Shown: piece after piece, positions 8,179 through 16,763 of the stretch
How the letters are laid out: each line of letters starts with the position of its first letter
Numbering within the stretch: position 1 is the first letter of the stretch
Translations under genes and position numbers: made by a program
From: an uncultured Trueperaceae bacterium
GTDB lineage: Bacteria > Deinococcota > Deinococci > Deinococcales > Trueperaceae
Length of the DNA: 46,517 nucleotides
NCBI GenBank assembly: GCA_937907415.1
Contig: CALCHY010000019.1
Coordinates: 1-46,517 of the forward strand
Direction: 5' to 3'
Notes under the pieces: model-generated
What the model was told of the DNA's origin: nothing
The model's database searches: none
Seen by the model: the letters and a program-made list of their open reading frames with translations, nothing else

Positions 8179-9608
8179 GGCTTCACCTCCAGCTCGTCGT
8201 CGTCTTTGGCGTCCGCGCCAGCTGCCGCGTTGGAGAGCCACGCGTCCTGGCGCTTCTCCTCCTCGGTTGGTTCATCGATGCGTTCACGGAAGAGCCACGC
8301 CCAACTGAACTCGCGCCGACCCATGACGCCGCTTGGGCGCAGGATCATGATGGCGATGAGCAGTAGCGAGAGGGTGATGGCGCGCATGCCGAACCCCTGC
8401 CAACTGTCTTGAAGGAGGGGGATGCTGCCGCCGAAGAGGCCGACGAGCGCTAGTCCGACGCCCAGGACCACGGGCACGTAGACCGCCGGGCCGATCACCG
8501 GCCTCGTCCTGCGCGTGCGCCGCAACCAGTACGCGATGAGCCCGACGACCACGAGCACGATGCCGCCAGCCACCGCCCAGGTGCTCAGCGGGTAGGAGTT
8601 CTCTAGCGCGTCACCGTACTGCCGCACCCACACGACGAGCGCCGTGCCGATGAGCACGCCAGTGATGGAGCCGGTGCCGCCGACGCTGATGGCGACGAGG
8701 AAGTAGAAGGTCAGGAAGAAGAGGAAGAGGTCGAGGCGCGCCGTGCCTACCCAACTGACCCACAGGCCGCCAGCCACGCCAGCGAAGAACGCCGAGATGG
8801 CGAACGCCAGCACCTTGTGGTACGCGGTCTTGACGCCCATGGCCTCGCTAGCTATCTCGTCCTCGCGGATGCCCATCAACACCCTGCCGTACGACGAGAA
8901 CTTGAGCCGCGCCATGACGAACACGGTTAGCGCGAGGAGCCCGAACGTCCACCACACGCTCTTACCGAAGTCGGACGGCACCCCAGCGAAGCCGAGGGCA
9001 CCGTTGGTGAACGACGACATCATGGGCGTCGAGGCGAGGAGCCGGATGGCCTCGCCGAAGGCGAAAGTGACGATGGCGAGGTAATCACCGCGCAAGCGCA
9101 AGGACGGGAAGCCGACGATGACGCCGAACACGGCCGCGACGAGCCCGCCGATGAACAGCGCGATGAGGAACCTCACCCACAAGGTCTCCGGGGTCGTAAG
9201 GGCGTCTAGCCCGAGCCCACGGAGCATGTTCTCCACCGACAGGCCGATGGCGAAGGGCGAGAGGTTGCTGCGGGCGCTCGCCGCCAGGTTGTCGCGCGTG
9301 GCTGCAGGGAGGATGAGCAACCCGGTCGTGTAACCACCGACGAGCATGAAGCCGTGGTGGCCAAGCGAGAGGATGCCGGTCACGCCGTTGACGAGGTTGA
9401 GGCTGACGGTCGCGATGCCCCAGATGGCGAAGAGCGCGACCACCTGCTTGAGCTTGATGCTGGCGCCGCCGTCGACGAGGAACAAGATGAGCACGACGAC
9501 AACCACACCCGCTAGGGAGAGGAGGGCGTTGCGCACACGGTTGGTGGTGTAGTGCGGCCGGTAGCCGGGCGCAGCCACCACCGGTTCGCGGTCGGCTGGG
9601 ACGCTCAT
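8175..9608 (-). CDS. livM: Branched-chain amino-acid-type ABC importer permease LivM
   Basis: A 477-residue integral membrane protein. The LivM core is recognisable from the GILSLGHHGFMLVGGYTTG stretch, GDYLAIVTFAFGEAIRLL, the coupling-helix region VLMGIREDEIASEAMGV and SVGGTGSITGVLIGTALVV. It overlaps livH (ATGA at 9605-9608) and livG. It is longer than common LivM proteins (about 300-420 residues): after the conserved permease there are further hydrophobic segments, an ILRPSGVMGRREFSW motif and a charged tail rich in Asp, Glu and Lys. The inner-membrane partner is LivH. Confidence 0.93.
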   Translation of the reverse strand: MSVPADREPVVAAPGYRPHYTTNRVRNALLSLAGVVVVVLILFLVDGGASIKLKQVVALFAIWGIATVSLNLVNGVTGILSLGHHGFMLVGGYTTGLLILPAATRDNLAASARSNLSPFAIGLSVENMLRGLGLDALTTPETLWVRFLIALFIGGLVAAVFGVIVGFPSLRLRGDYLAIVTFAFGEAIRLLASTPMMSSFTNGALGFAGVPSDFGKSVWWTFGLLALTVFVMARLKFSSYGRVLMGIREDEIASEAMGVKTAYHKVLAFAISAFFAGVAGGLWVSWVGTARLDLFLFFLTFYFLVAISVGGTGSITGVLIGTALVVWVRQYGDALENSYPLSTWAVAGGIVLVVVGLIAYWLRRTRRTRPVIGPAVYVPVVLGVGLALVGLFGGSIPLLQDSWQGFGMRAITLSLLLIAIMILRPSGVMGRREFSWAWLFRERIDEPTEEEKRQDAWLSNAAAGADAKDDDELEVKP

Positions 9609-10819
9609 ACCTTCTCCGAGAGGTCTTCGCCCACGATGCCGCTAGGGCGGATCAGCAGGATGAGGATCATGGCGAGGAACGCGAAAGTGTCCTTGTACTC
9701 TGTGATGCCGCCGAAGTACTCGGTGCGCGGGAAGAGCGCCGTCAGGAAGTTCTCGAGGAACCCGAGCAGCACGCCGCCGACGACGGCCCCCGGCAGGCTG
9801 CCGATGCCGCCGATGACGGCCGCCGCGAACGCCTTGATGCCGGGAAGGATGCCGAAGATGGCGGGCTGGTTGATGCTCCCGAAGGTCATGCCCCACAAGA
9901 CGGCAGCTGCGGCCGCCAGCATGGAGCCGATCAGGAACGTGGTCGCGATCACGCGGTCGACGTTCACGCCCATCATGCGCGCCGTTTCGGCGTCTTGGGC
10001 CGTTGCGCGCATGGCCTTGCCGAGGCGCGTGCGGGTGACGAACAGGGTAAGGGCCACGACGAGAATGGCGGTGAGGACGGGAACCAGGACGATCATCCAC
10101 GAGGTGAACAGCGGTTCGCCAGCCACGTTGAGTTGCAGCGTTCCCGTCCAGAATGACGGCGGACGGAAGGGGGTTTGGCGGTTGGAGAACGCGAGGATAC
10201 CGAAGTTCTGTAAGAAGAAGGAGACGGCGATAGCTGTGATGAGCATAGAGTTGCGCGGCGCGCCCCGCAGCGGCCGATAGGCCACGCGGTCGATGGTCAT
10301 GCCGAGCACGCCGGTGATGAACATAGCCGCGACCATGGCCGCCAACCACCCGAACTTAGCCGAAGCCAACGCGAACGTCACGGCGGCGAACGCTAATAGC
10401 GCACCGGCCAACACTATCGGGTCGCGGCGGGCCGTCCGGAAGAAGCTCAGGAACTGCATGACGCCGTAGGCGACGGCGGCGCCTACCAACAGCGCCACGG
10501 GCAGCGAGAACGGGGTGTTGGTGAACAAGAAATAGGCGGCGAAGGCACCGACCATGAACACCTCGCCGTGAGCGAAGTTGATGAGCCGGATGATGCCGTA
10601 GACCATGGTGTAGCCGAGGGCGATGAGGGCGTAGAGGCTACCGAGCTGGAACGATCTGATGATCGCGCCGGTGAAGAACGCCGCGTTGAAGGCCTCGTTC
10701 ACCCCGTAGAGGTAGAACATGCGCCAAACGGTGAGCGCCAACCCGCCAAGGCCTAGCAGCCAAGGGAGCCAGCGGCGGCGCTTGGGAACTATCGGGCTAG
10801 CCGACAAGCTGTGCTCCAT
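9605..10819 (-). CDS. livH: Branched-chain amino-acid-type ABC importer permease LivH
   Basis: A 404-residue membrane permease with LivH signatures: LGSLYALIALGYTMVYGIIRLINFAHGE split across the second and third membrane segments, AMRATAQDAETARMMGVNVDRVIATTF as the ATPase-coupling region, and GSLPGAVVGGVLLGFLEN near the C-terminus, ending LLIRPSGIVGE. It is longer than typical LivH (about 300) because of an N-terminal extension and additional hydrophobic segments around 100-170. The ATG at 10819 has only a weak Shine-Dalgarno. A 14-bp hairpin separates it from livK, which probably lowers its expression relative to the binding protein. Confidence 0.93.
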   Translation of the reverse strand: MEHSLSASPIVPKRRRWLPWLLGLGGLALTVWRMFYLYGVNEAFNAAFFTGAIIRSFQLGSLYALIALGYTMVYGIIRLINFAHGEVFMVGAFAAYFLFTNTPFSLPVALLVGAAVAYGVMQFLSFFRTARRDPIVLAGALLAFAAVTFALASAKFGWLAAMVAAMFITGVLGMTIDRVAYRPLRGAPRNSMLITAIAVSFFLQNFGILAFSNRQTPFRPPSFWTGTLQLNVAGEPLFTSWMIVLVPVLTAILVVALTLFVTRTRLGKAMRATAQDAETARMMGVNVDRVIATTFLIGSMLAAAAAVLWGMTFGSINQPAIFGILPGIKAFAAAVIGGIGSLPGAVVGGVLLGFLENFLTALFPRTEYFGGITEYKDTFAFLAMILILLIRPSGIVGEDLSEKV

Positions 10820-10861
10820 CCGATGGTGAGTGCGCTGCAGTGGCCAGGTTGGCCAGATACG

Positions 10862-10898
10862 GTTCGCGGCAAGGGGCCGAGGCGCCCTTGCCGCGAAC
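10862..10898 (-). terminator. Intercistronic hairpin between livK and livH
   Basis: GTTCGCGGCAAGGG (10862-10875) and CCCTTGCCGCGAAC (10885-10898) form a perfect 14-bp stem with a 9-nt loop. It lies 31 bases after the livK stop and 42 bases before the livH start. No T-run follows on the minus strand, so it is better read as a partial terminator or 3'-end-protecting element than a full stop. Confidence 0.65.
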
Positions 10899-10929
10899 GC
10901 TACTTATTGACCTCAGTTTCTAGCTCCGG

Positions 10930-12072
10930 TCACTGAAGGGAGATGCCCTTCAGGATGACCTTGTCCCACGAGCCGTCCGCCTTGACGGCGTACTCGTAGA
11001 GCCCCATCACGCGGTTGGCTGGCGTGCCGTCGGTTCCGACGTAGGTGATGTCGCCGGAGACGCCAGGGAAGTCCTGAAGCGCTGCTAGGGCGTCGCGGAC
11101 GGCGGCGCGGTCGGTGCTGCCAGCGTCGGTGATGGCCTGGGCGACCACCTTGTAGGCGTCGGCGCCGGAGAGGGTGAAGCCCGTGAAGTGATCGAGGGTG
11201 TAGCTCTTCTCGAACGCCGTGCGGAACTCGGCGGCGCGCTCAGCTGCCGCCCCCGTGAGGACTTCTGGCTCGCCGAACGAGGTGAAGGTGAAGCCGTTGA
11301 AGGCCGCGCCGCCGCCTTCTGGGCACTGCGAGTCGTCGGAGGCGTCGCCGCCGAGGATGGGCTGGTTGAACCCTTGCTGCCTCAGTTGCGGCACGAGCGA
11401 GGCGGCCTCAGCGCAGAAGCCCGTGAAGTAGATGAAGTCTGGAGCGAAGGAGCGCAGGTTGTTGATCTGCGCCGAGAAGTCGACGTTGTTGGAGGTGTAA
11501 TCGAGAACGGTGGTGGTGCCGCCGTAGCCCTCGAAGGAATCCTTGAAGAACGAGGAGAGGCCGACGCTGTAGTCGTCGTCCTGCTGGCGGAAGATGGCGG
11601 CCTTGCGGGCGCCGGCGTCGGAGTACGCGTACTGGGCGGCTACCGCACCTTGGAACTGGTCGGTGTATGGGATGCGGAAGATGTAATCGCCGATCTGCGT
11701 GGTGGCCGGGTTCGTCGAGCCGGTAGACACCATGACGATGCCCGCTGGCTGCAGCACGTTAGCTGCAGGGATCGAGTGGCTGGAGGAGTAGGAGCCGAGC
11801 ACGGCAACTACACCCTCGTCAACGAAACGGTTCGCGCAGGCGACGGAGCCCTCGACGGTGCTGGCGTTATCGCACACCGAGAGTTCGACGGTCATGCCGT
11901 TGATGGTCGGCTCCTGCTGGTTGGCAACGTTGATGCCGTACAGCGTGTCGTTACCAGTCACCGCCATGCGGCCTGACAACTCCAGGAACACCCCGATCTT
12001 GATTACTCCCTGGGCGAGCGCCATGCCACTTAAGGCCAAGGCGAGCGCGAGCGCAACGGTCAGTCGCTTCAT
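10930..12072 (-). CDS. livK: ABC importer substrate-binding protein, LivK type
   Basis: A 380-residue periplasmic binding protein. The start at ATG 12072 (MKRLTVALALALALSGMALAQG) gives a clean Sec signal peptide ending near ALAQ and has GAGAGG upstream; the frame reaches 12123 without such a site. The mature protein opens VIKIGVFLELSGRMAVTGNDTLYG and contains AVLGSYSSSHSIPAANVLQPAGI and VSTGSTNP, the ligand-pocket loops of family 4/6 binding proteins. Two cysteine pairs are possible (VCDN/VACAN and GFCAEA/SQCPEG). It heads the liv operon under a near-consensus promoter. The substrate is not certain: branched-chain amino acids, amides or aromatic acids are possible. Confidence 0.94.
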   Translation of the reverse strand: MKRLTVALALALALSGMALAQGVIKIGVFLELSGRMAVTGNDTLYGINVANQQEPTINGMTVELSVCDNASTVEGSVACANRFVDEGVVAVLGSYSSSHSIPAANVLQPAGIVMVSTGSTNPATTQIGDYIFRIPYTDQFQGAVAAQYAYSDAGARKAAIFRQQDDDYSVGLSSFFKDSFEGYGGTTTVLDYTSNNVDFSAQINNLRSFAPDFIYFTGFCAEAASLVPQLRQQGFNQPILGGDASDDSQCPEGGGAAFNGFTFTSFGEPEVLTGAAAERAAEFRTAFEKSYTLDHFTGFTLSGADAYKVVAQAITDAGSTDRAAVRDALAALQDFPGVSGDITYVGTDGTPANRVMGLYEYAVKADGSWDKVILKGISLQ

Positions 12073-12177
12073 CTCGAAGTCCTCTCCCACGAACGATGTC
12101 GTGTGGCGCGAGTGGCGGACCATCCGGTGAACAGCGCCGCTGGCGCCACCGTCACGCGATTCTTTGTACGTCTCCGC

Positions 12178-12206
12178 ACTATATGTGTGCTCGGTGGAGG
12201 TGTCAA
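12178..12206 (-). promoter_or_regulatory. Housekeeping-type promoter of the livKHMGF operon
   Basis: On the minus strand TTGACA (12201-12206) and TATAGT (12178-12183) are separated by exactly 17 bases, a near-consensus sigma-70/SigA promoter. The leader to the livK ATG is about 100 bases. Confidence 0.75.
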
Positions 12207-12219
12207 CGAACCGTTCGTT
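12205..12219. promoter_or_regulatory. Operator-like palindrome at the liv promoter -35
   Basis: AACGAAC-C-GTTCGTT is a perfect 7-1-7 inverted repeat that overlaps the upstream edge of the -35 hexamer of the liv promoter. Size and symmetry suit a TetR-like dimer; no such regulator gene is in the window. Confidence 0.5.
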
Positions 12220-12248
12220 AAGGTTCAGCCGCGTTCTAGGCGTGTGCT

Positions 12249-12677
12249 CTACCCGGCTGCTGCACCGCCGTCAACTTCGCCCTTAAGGGCAGCCGCCACA
12301 CGTGCGAGCCTGGCATGGGCCTCGTGCACCACGCCGTCCAACGACGCCCGCGCTCCGTCTGGCACGGCACCGAACATGACCCGCGGGTTCACGATACTGA
12401 CCTCGGTGACCTCACCAACTTCGCGCAGTACGACGTTGCACGGCAGTAGCAGGCCGATGTTGCGGTGGACGGAAAGCGCCGCGTGCGCCAGTGCTGGGTT
12501 GCAGGCCCCCAGGATCTCGTAAGGTTCCATCTTCTCGCCGAGTTTCGCCTGAAGCGTGGCGGTCACGTCGATGTGCGTGAGCACGCCGAACCCTTCCGCC
12601 GCCAGCGCCCGTGTGACCTGCTCCTTGGCCGCCAGGAAGGGGGCCGCGATGGTCGCCGTAAAACCGAGTTCTTGCAT
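12249..12677 (-). CDS. DUF302 domain protein
   Basis: A 142-residue cytoplasmic protein with no signal peptide or membrane span. It matches the DUF302 layout: an early strand plus the helix TATIAAPFLAAKEQVTRALAAEG split at its middle, GFGVLTHIDV, KLGEKMEPYEILGACNPALAHAAL and GLLLPCNVVLRE. The Cys in GACNP and LPCN are usual in the family. A strong AGGAGG precedes the ATG. DUF302 proteins often accompany metal- or sulfur-stress genes; no biochemical activity is known to me. A CsoR/CstR-like box 110 bases upstream suggests regulation by copper or sulfane sulfur. Confidence 0.88.
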   Translation of the reverse strand: MQELGFTATIAAPFLAAKEQVTRALAAEGFGVLTHIDVTATLQAKLGEKMEPYEILGACNPALAHAALSVHRNIGLLLPCNVVLREVGEVTEVSIVNPRVMFGAVPDGARASLDGVVHEAHARLARVAAALKGEVDGGAAAG

Positions 12678-12786
12678 CTAGCTCCTCCTAGGGGAGGGGC
12701 ACGTTCTCAGCCACTGTCACTCGAGTGCCGTTACCGCACCACGCGCGACCGGCCCCGTGACCGCTCCCGTCATGAGGCCACTATAC

Positions 12787-12803
12787 ATACCCCCATGGGG
12801 TAT
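12787..12803. promoter_or_regulatory. CsoR/CstR-like operator upstream of DUF302 gene
   Basis: ATACCCC-CAT-GGGGTAT is a perfect 7-3-7 inverted repeat with the TACCCC/GGGGTA core of operators bound by the CsoR family (copper) and its CstR branch (sulfane sulfur). A TATAGT on the minus strand (12780-12785) directly adjoins it as a candidate -10 for the DUF302 gene. The regulator itself is not in the window. Confidence 0.6.
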
Positions 12804-12845
12804 TTGTGTCAGCTAGCGGCACCTATCCCTGCTCGCAGACCCGGC

Positions 12846-13061
12846 CTAATGGTTGTCGCCGTTCGGCTGCCAGCGTCTGGTATGCGGCTGCGCCTGGGCG
12901 GGCGGGTCGGAGGCAGGGAACGAATCGTCGAGGGCGTCATCGAGCTCGCTCTCGCGTTCTTTCACTTCCGCCGCGACCAACTCTGGCCGCTCGTGGTCCG
13001 TCGCCTGCTCGTCAACGGCACCCTTCGACGCGGCCGGCGCTACTTGCGACTTGCGCTCCAT
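12846..13061 (-). CDS. Small conserved acidic protein with SFPASDPP motif
   Basis: A 71-residue hydrophilic protein. TAGGAGGTAGCC directly upstream of the ATG is a near-perfect Shine-Dalgarno. The centre reads LDDALDDSFPASDPPA, a short motif I recognise from many uncharacterised small bacterial proteins (general form DEALEESFPASDPP). The remainder is charged and probably disordered. It lies between the DUF302 gene and the Na/Pi transporter on the same strand, separated by a divergent-looking gap holding the CsoR/CstR-like box. Function unknown. Confidence 0.75.
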   Translation of the reverse strand: MERKSQVAPAASKGAVDEQATDHERPELVAAEVKERESELDDALDDSFPASDPPAQAQPHTRRWQPNGDNH

Positions 13062-13161
13062 GGCTACCTCCTACCAGCAAGTTAGCCCTCAACAGCCAAA
13101 CTGTCCGTGTCGGCGTTGACCGTAGGCGCAGCATGCGTGCTCTGGCCGTGATCGCCTCGCT

Positions 13162-14745
13162 TCAGCGCTTGGCGTGCTCGTCCAACTCAGCGGCCCAGCT
13201 GGCGACGCGGGTGACGCTGGCGTCCAAGTCGCGCAGCAACGTGAGCACCTCCAGATGGTGCGAGCTCGACGCGCGTGACTCAGGCAGTTGCGCCTCGAGG
13301 CGCGCCAAGTGAGCCACGCGCATGCGCCCAACCAGCTGTTCCAGCTCGGGGCGGCGCTCGATCACTGACCGCGCCATGGCCCTGTCACCCGTTGCGAGCG
13401 CAGTGAACGCGCCGCGCATGCGTTCAAGCACGCGTTCGCCGGTGCTTGCCAGTTCCGCGCGGCCCTCCTTGCTGAACTCGACCCCTTCCGTGCGCAGCTT
13501 CTCCTCGCGCCTGCCTAGCCGTCTGATCTGGTCGCCCATGTGCTCGAGCTCGGTGGCTATCAGGAGGAGGCGCTCGGAGATGGGATCCTCGCCGTTCGCC
13601 CGCCGCACCCCGGCAACGTAATCGACGACCTGATGGGTCAAGCGGTCCACTTTGAGCTCACGGGCCGCGATGGGGCCCGGGTCCCAGCGCCCTGCGCCGA
13701 GGTACTCAGTCGCGCGCTCCGTCATGACGGCGACCTGGTCGCTGATGCGGACCGTCTCCCTCAACGCCAGCGCCAGGCCGAGAACGGGGTCCTTGATGGC
13801 GTCGGCCCGCAGGTACTTGGGCGCGGAGTCGTCTTCTGCGGCCGGCACGAGCCTCGCGCTGAGCGAGGCGAGGGGGCCGACGAGAAGCGTGCCGACGAGG
13901 CTAACCGCGAGGTTGAAGAGCGTGTGGGCGTTGGCTACCTCGCGGGCCTGACCCCCACCGATCGCCTGCAGCCCAGCCGCGACGGGCTCGAGCGCGAGGA
14001 CCACGGCGACCGCGCCGATGGCCGTGACGAGCAGCTGCATGAGGGCGGCGCGCTGGGCGTTCCTGTCGAACGTCCGCGACACCATCAGGGGCATGAGCGC
14101 CGACCCGGCGTTGCCGCCAACGACCAGCGCTACGGCCGTCTCGAGGGGGACGGTGTTGGCTACGAACAGGCCGAGCGCAACGGCGGTGGCCGCGTTCGAG
14201 CTAGACAACATGGCTCCGAGGGCCGCGCCGAGGAGGAGCACAGCTAGCGGCTGCTGCTCCGCTGCGCTCACGAGGAGGTTGAAGAGGTCGCTGCCGCTAA
14301 GCGCAGAGACGGACTGCACGGTCAGGTCGAGGCCGAAGAACAGCAGGCCCGCGCCGAGGAGGAAACCGCCGAACGCGTGGCCACGGCGCCACAACGCGAG
14401 CACGTAACCAACGCCGATCATCGGCAGGGCGTAATCGGAGAGGTGGAACGCCGCCAGCTGGATGGCGAGGGTGGCGCCGAGCTTGGCGCCGAGGAGCAGG
14501 GCGATGCCCTCCCTCACGGCGACCAGGCCACCGCCGACGAGACCGAGGACGGTTACAGAGGTTGCGGTGCCGCTCTGCGTGGCCGCCGCCACCCCCGTGC
14601 CAGTGAGCATGGCGAGGAACGGCGAGCGCGTCGCGAACGCCATCCAACGCCGCGAGGCGGGTCCGAGGATCTCTTGGAGGGCGTTCGCGATGCGGTGAAT
14701 GCCCAGCAGGAACAGCGCCAACCCGCCAAGCATGGTCAGCAGCAT
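13162..14745 (-). CDS. Na+/phosphate cotransporter family protein with PhoU-like domain
   Basis: A 527-residue protein. The N-terminal two-thirds are hydrophobic and contain the paired Na/Pi-cotransporter repeats, each with a Q-S or S-S-rich reentrant motif (AATQSGTATSVTVLGLVGGG early, and ALGAMLSSSNAATAVALG in the second half). The C-terminal 190 residues are helical and charged like PhoU (YLRADAIKDPVLGLALALRE, ELEHMGDQIRRLGRREEKL). Such proteins move phosphate or act as sodium-linked anion transporters. Divergent from the GntR/phn cluster, its start shares the intergenic region with the UTRA regulator operator, which hints at phosphorus-related control of both sides. Confidence 0.9.
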   Translation of the reverse strand: MLLTMLGGLALFLLGIHRIANALQEILGPASRRWMAFATRSPFLAMLTGTGVAAATQSGTATSVTVLGLVGGGLVAVREGIALLLGAKLGATLAIQLAAFHLSDYALPMIGVGYVLALWRRGHAFGGFLLGAGLLFFGLDLTVQSVSALSGSDLFNLLVSAAEQQPLAVLLLGAALGAMLSSSNAATAVALGLFVANTVPLETAVALVVGGNAGSALMPLMVSRTFDRNAQRAALMQLLVTAIGAVAVVLALEPVAAGLQAIGGGQAREVANAHTLFNLAVSLVGTLLVGPLASLSARLVPAAEDDSAPKYLRADAIKDPVLGLALALRETVRISDQVAVMTERATEYLGAGRWDPGPIAARELKVDRLTHQVVDYVAGVRRANGEDPISERLLLIATELEHMGDQIRRLGRREEKLRTEGVEFSKEGRAELASTGERVLERMRGAFTALATGDRAMARSVIERRPELEQLVGRMRVAHLARLEAQLPESRASSSHHLEVLTLLRDLDASVTRVASWAAELDEHAKR

Positions 14746-14883
14746 GGCGAGTGCACTCCAGTTGGTCGGCGCGAGGTGAGTGGCATGGGTGAAGGCGTCA
14801 CGGTGTGTCCCGTCTTAGGAATGAATAGGCAGTGTACTCCTACCACTGAACGGCGAGGCAACGGCTGCCAGGTATTGTATAGT

Positions 14884-14893
14884 TGTCTAGACA
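14884..14893. promoter_or_regulatory. GntR/HutC-type operator upstream of the UTRA regulator
   Basis: TGTCTAGACA is a perfect 10-bp palindrome with the GTCTAGAC core typical of HutC/UTRA-type GntR regulators such as DasR/NagR. A TATAGT (14878-14883) abuts it as a possible -10, so binding would block transcription. It lies 41 bases before the regulator start, suggesting autoregulation and perhaps control of the downstream phn-type genes. Confidence 0.6.
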
Positions 14894-14933
14894 TCAATAA
14901 CGCCACGTCGCGCCGCTTCCCAGGAGGCCAGCA

Positions 14934-15671
14934 GTGGAAGGCAACGCCGCCTTACCCATCTACGTCCGCATTCAAGCGGACTTACGCACAGAGATCGCGG
15001 ATGGCAAGCTGCCGCTCGGCAGCAAGGTTCCAACCGAGGCCGAGCTGAGCGCCCGCTACGCCGTCGCGCGCATGACCGTGCGCCACGCGCTCGACGGGCT
15101 GGTCGCGGCAGGCGTCCTGGGGCGCAAACGCGGCGTTGGCACGTTCGTGACGCGCACCAAGACGGAACGCGTTGCGAGTCGCCTCCTCGGTTTCCATGAA
15201 GACGCTGAAGCCCACGGCATGGTGCCACGAACCGAGGTGCTGAGCAGCAGCAGCGAGGCGCTCGGCGCCGCAGATGGCGCCGCCCTCGGCGAAGCGCCAG
15301 TCACGCGCGTGCAACGCATAACCAGGAGGCGCACGGTGGACGGCGAACCGATCGGCCACAACACCATCGTGCTCATACCGCCTTTCGCCAAACTCCTAGC
15401 CGACCTCGACCTCACGGACTCCCTCTACGCGGGCGTGGAACGCACCCTCGGCGTGACGGTCGGAGACGCCGACCAGCAAGTCGAGGCCGTAGCGGCAAGC
15501 GACGAGCTCGCGGCCATCCTCGACGTGCCAAGCGGCGCACCGCTGCTGCGCGTGACCCGCATCACTTACCTCTCCGACGGCCGCAAGCTTGGCCTCACCC
15601 GCACGCACTACCGCGGCGACCGCTACTTCCTCTCGCTCAGGCTCCAACGCGGGGCCCCAGAGCCAGCCTGA
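14934..15671 (+). CDS. GntR family regulator with UTRA domain
   Basis: A 245-residue transcription factor starting at GTG 14934 after AGGAGGCC. Residues 1-75 form the winged helix (LPIYVRIQADLRTEIADGKL, then PTEAELSARYAVARMTVRHALDGL split here, and GVGTFV). Residues 90-240 are a UTRA ligand domain (SRLLGFHEDAEAHGMVPRTEV, RITRRRTVDGEPIGHNTIVL, LLRVTRITYLSDGRKLG, THYRGDRYFL). Local context, a phosphonate-type importer 87 bases downstream, suggests a PhnF-like role as repressor sensing the imported phosphorus compound. The palindrome at 14884-14893 is its probable site. Confidence 0.93.
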   Translation: MEGNAALPIYVRIQADLRTEIADGKLPLGSKVPTEAELSARYAVARMTVRHALDGLVAAGVLGRKRGVGTFVTRTKTERVASRLLGFHEDAEAHGMVPRTEVLSSSSEALGAADGAALGEAPVTRVQRITRRRTVDGEPIGHNTIVLIPPFAKLLADLDLTDSLYAGVERTLGVTVGDADQQVEAVAASDELAAILDVPSGAPLLRVTRITYLSDGRKLGLTRTHYRGDRYFLSLRLQRGAPEPA

Positions 15672-15758
15672 TCAGCAGGCGGCGACCGCAACCAACTGCG
15701 CCGCTCCCCCACCACCCCGAGGCCCGGCAACGCCGAGCGACCCACTAGGAGGCAGCAC

Positions 15759-16763
15759 ATGCAAGTCAGTCAGACCACACCGCAGCACCGCACGCCAACA
15801 ACCAGACGCGTCATGGCGCCAACCCGTGCGCTGCTGGCCGCACTCCTTGCGCTACTCCTGACGGGCGTGGCCGCAGCGCAAGGGGGCTGCGAGCGCGGCG
15901 CCCTAGACGGCCGATACTGCGACGTCAACGGCGATCTCCTAGCCGACGCCCCGACAGACGGCAAGTACTCAGACCCAAGCACCCTCGTCTTCACGTACGC
16001 TCCAACGGAAGACCCGGCCGTCTACCAAGACGCCTTCGCCGAGTTCATCGCTTACCTCTCCGAGCTGACCGGCAAGCAGGTCGTGTACTTCCCCGTGCGC
16101 TCATACGCCGCGCAGATCGAGGCGATGCGCGCAGGGCGCCTCCACGTGGCCGGTTTCGCTGCAGGCTCCGTCGAGGAAGGCGTGAACAGCGCAGGCTTCA
16201 TCCCGGTCGCCGTGATGGCCGACACCGCGGGCGTGTTCGGTTACGAGATGGAAATAATCGTGCAACCAGACTCCGACATCCAGAGCCTCGAGGACCTGAG
16301 CGGCCGCCAACTCGCGTTCGTGTCACCAACCTCGAACTCCGGCTTCAAGGCGCCATCCGCCCTCCTCTTCGCCGAACTCGGCATGAAGCCGGACGTCGAC
16401 TACCAAACCGCCTTCTCAGGCGGTCACGACAACAGCATCCTCGGCGTCGTGAACGGCGACTACGAGTCCGCGGCCATCGCCTCCTCCGTGATGGACCGCA
16501 TGATCGCGCGCGACGTCCTCAAGGAGAGCGACGTGCGCATCATCTACACCTCGCAGACCTTCCCCTCTACCGCGTACGGCTACGTTTACGACCTGAAACC
16601 CGAGCTGGCGGCCAAGGTGCGGGAGGCGTTCCTGACCTTCGACTGGACGGGCACCGCCCTGAAGGCGGAGTTCGCCGACTCCGATGAGTTCCTCGAGATC
16701 GACTACAAGCGAGACTGGGACGTGCTGCGCAAGATCGCGGCCGCCAGCGCCGAGCTGGAGTGA
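15759..16763 (+). CDS. phnD: Phosphonate/phosphite-type ABC binding protein PhnD
   Basis: A 334-residue secreted binding protein with a signal peptide ([20 protein letters not shown], residues 23-42) preceded by a basic N-tail; AGGAGG lies upstream of ATG 15759. Family landmarks are [37 protein letters not shown] and [21 protein letters not shown], matching the ligand loops of PhnD-type proteins that bind the phosphonate headgroup. The stretch [16 protein letters not shown] just after the signal is unusual and may form a disulfide-bounded loop. It is the first gene of a coupled phnD-C-E-E-HAD operon. The actual ligand (phosphonate, phosphite or phosphate ester) is unknown. Confidence 0.93.
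   Translation: MQVSQTTPQHRTPTTRRVMAPTRALLAALLALLLTGVAAAQGGCERGALDGRYCDVNGDLLADAPTDGKYSDPSTLVFTYAPTEDPAVYQDAFAEFIAYLSELTGKQVVYFPVRSYAAQIEAMRAGRLHVAGFAAGSVEEGVNSAGFIPVAVMADTAGVFGYEMEIIVQPDSDIQSLEDLSGRQLAFVSPTSNSGFKAPSALLFAELGMKPDVDYQTAFSGGHDNSILGVVNGDYESAAIASSVMDRMIARDVLKESDVRIIYTSQTFPSTAYGYVYDLKPELAAKVREAFLTFDWTGTALKAEFADSDEFLEIDYKRDWDVLRKIAAASAELE

Noticed and set aside
11188..11976. 262-codon plus-strand frame opposite livK
   Set aside because: Antisense shadow of the binding-protein gene, with no Shine-Dalgarno and no recognisable domain.
13540..14247. 235-codon plus-strand frame opposite the Na/Pi transporter
   Set aside because: Shadow of the transporter; composition is Arg/Glu/Gly-rich and no ribosome-binding site is present.
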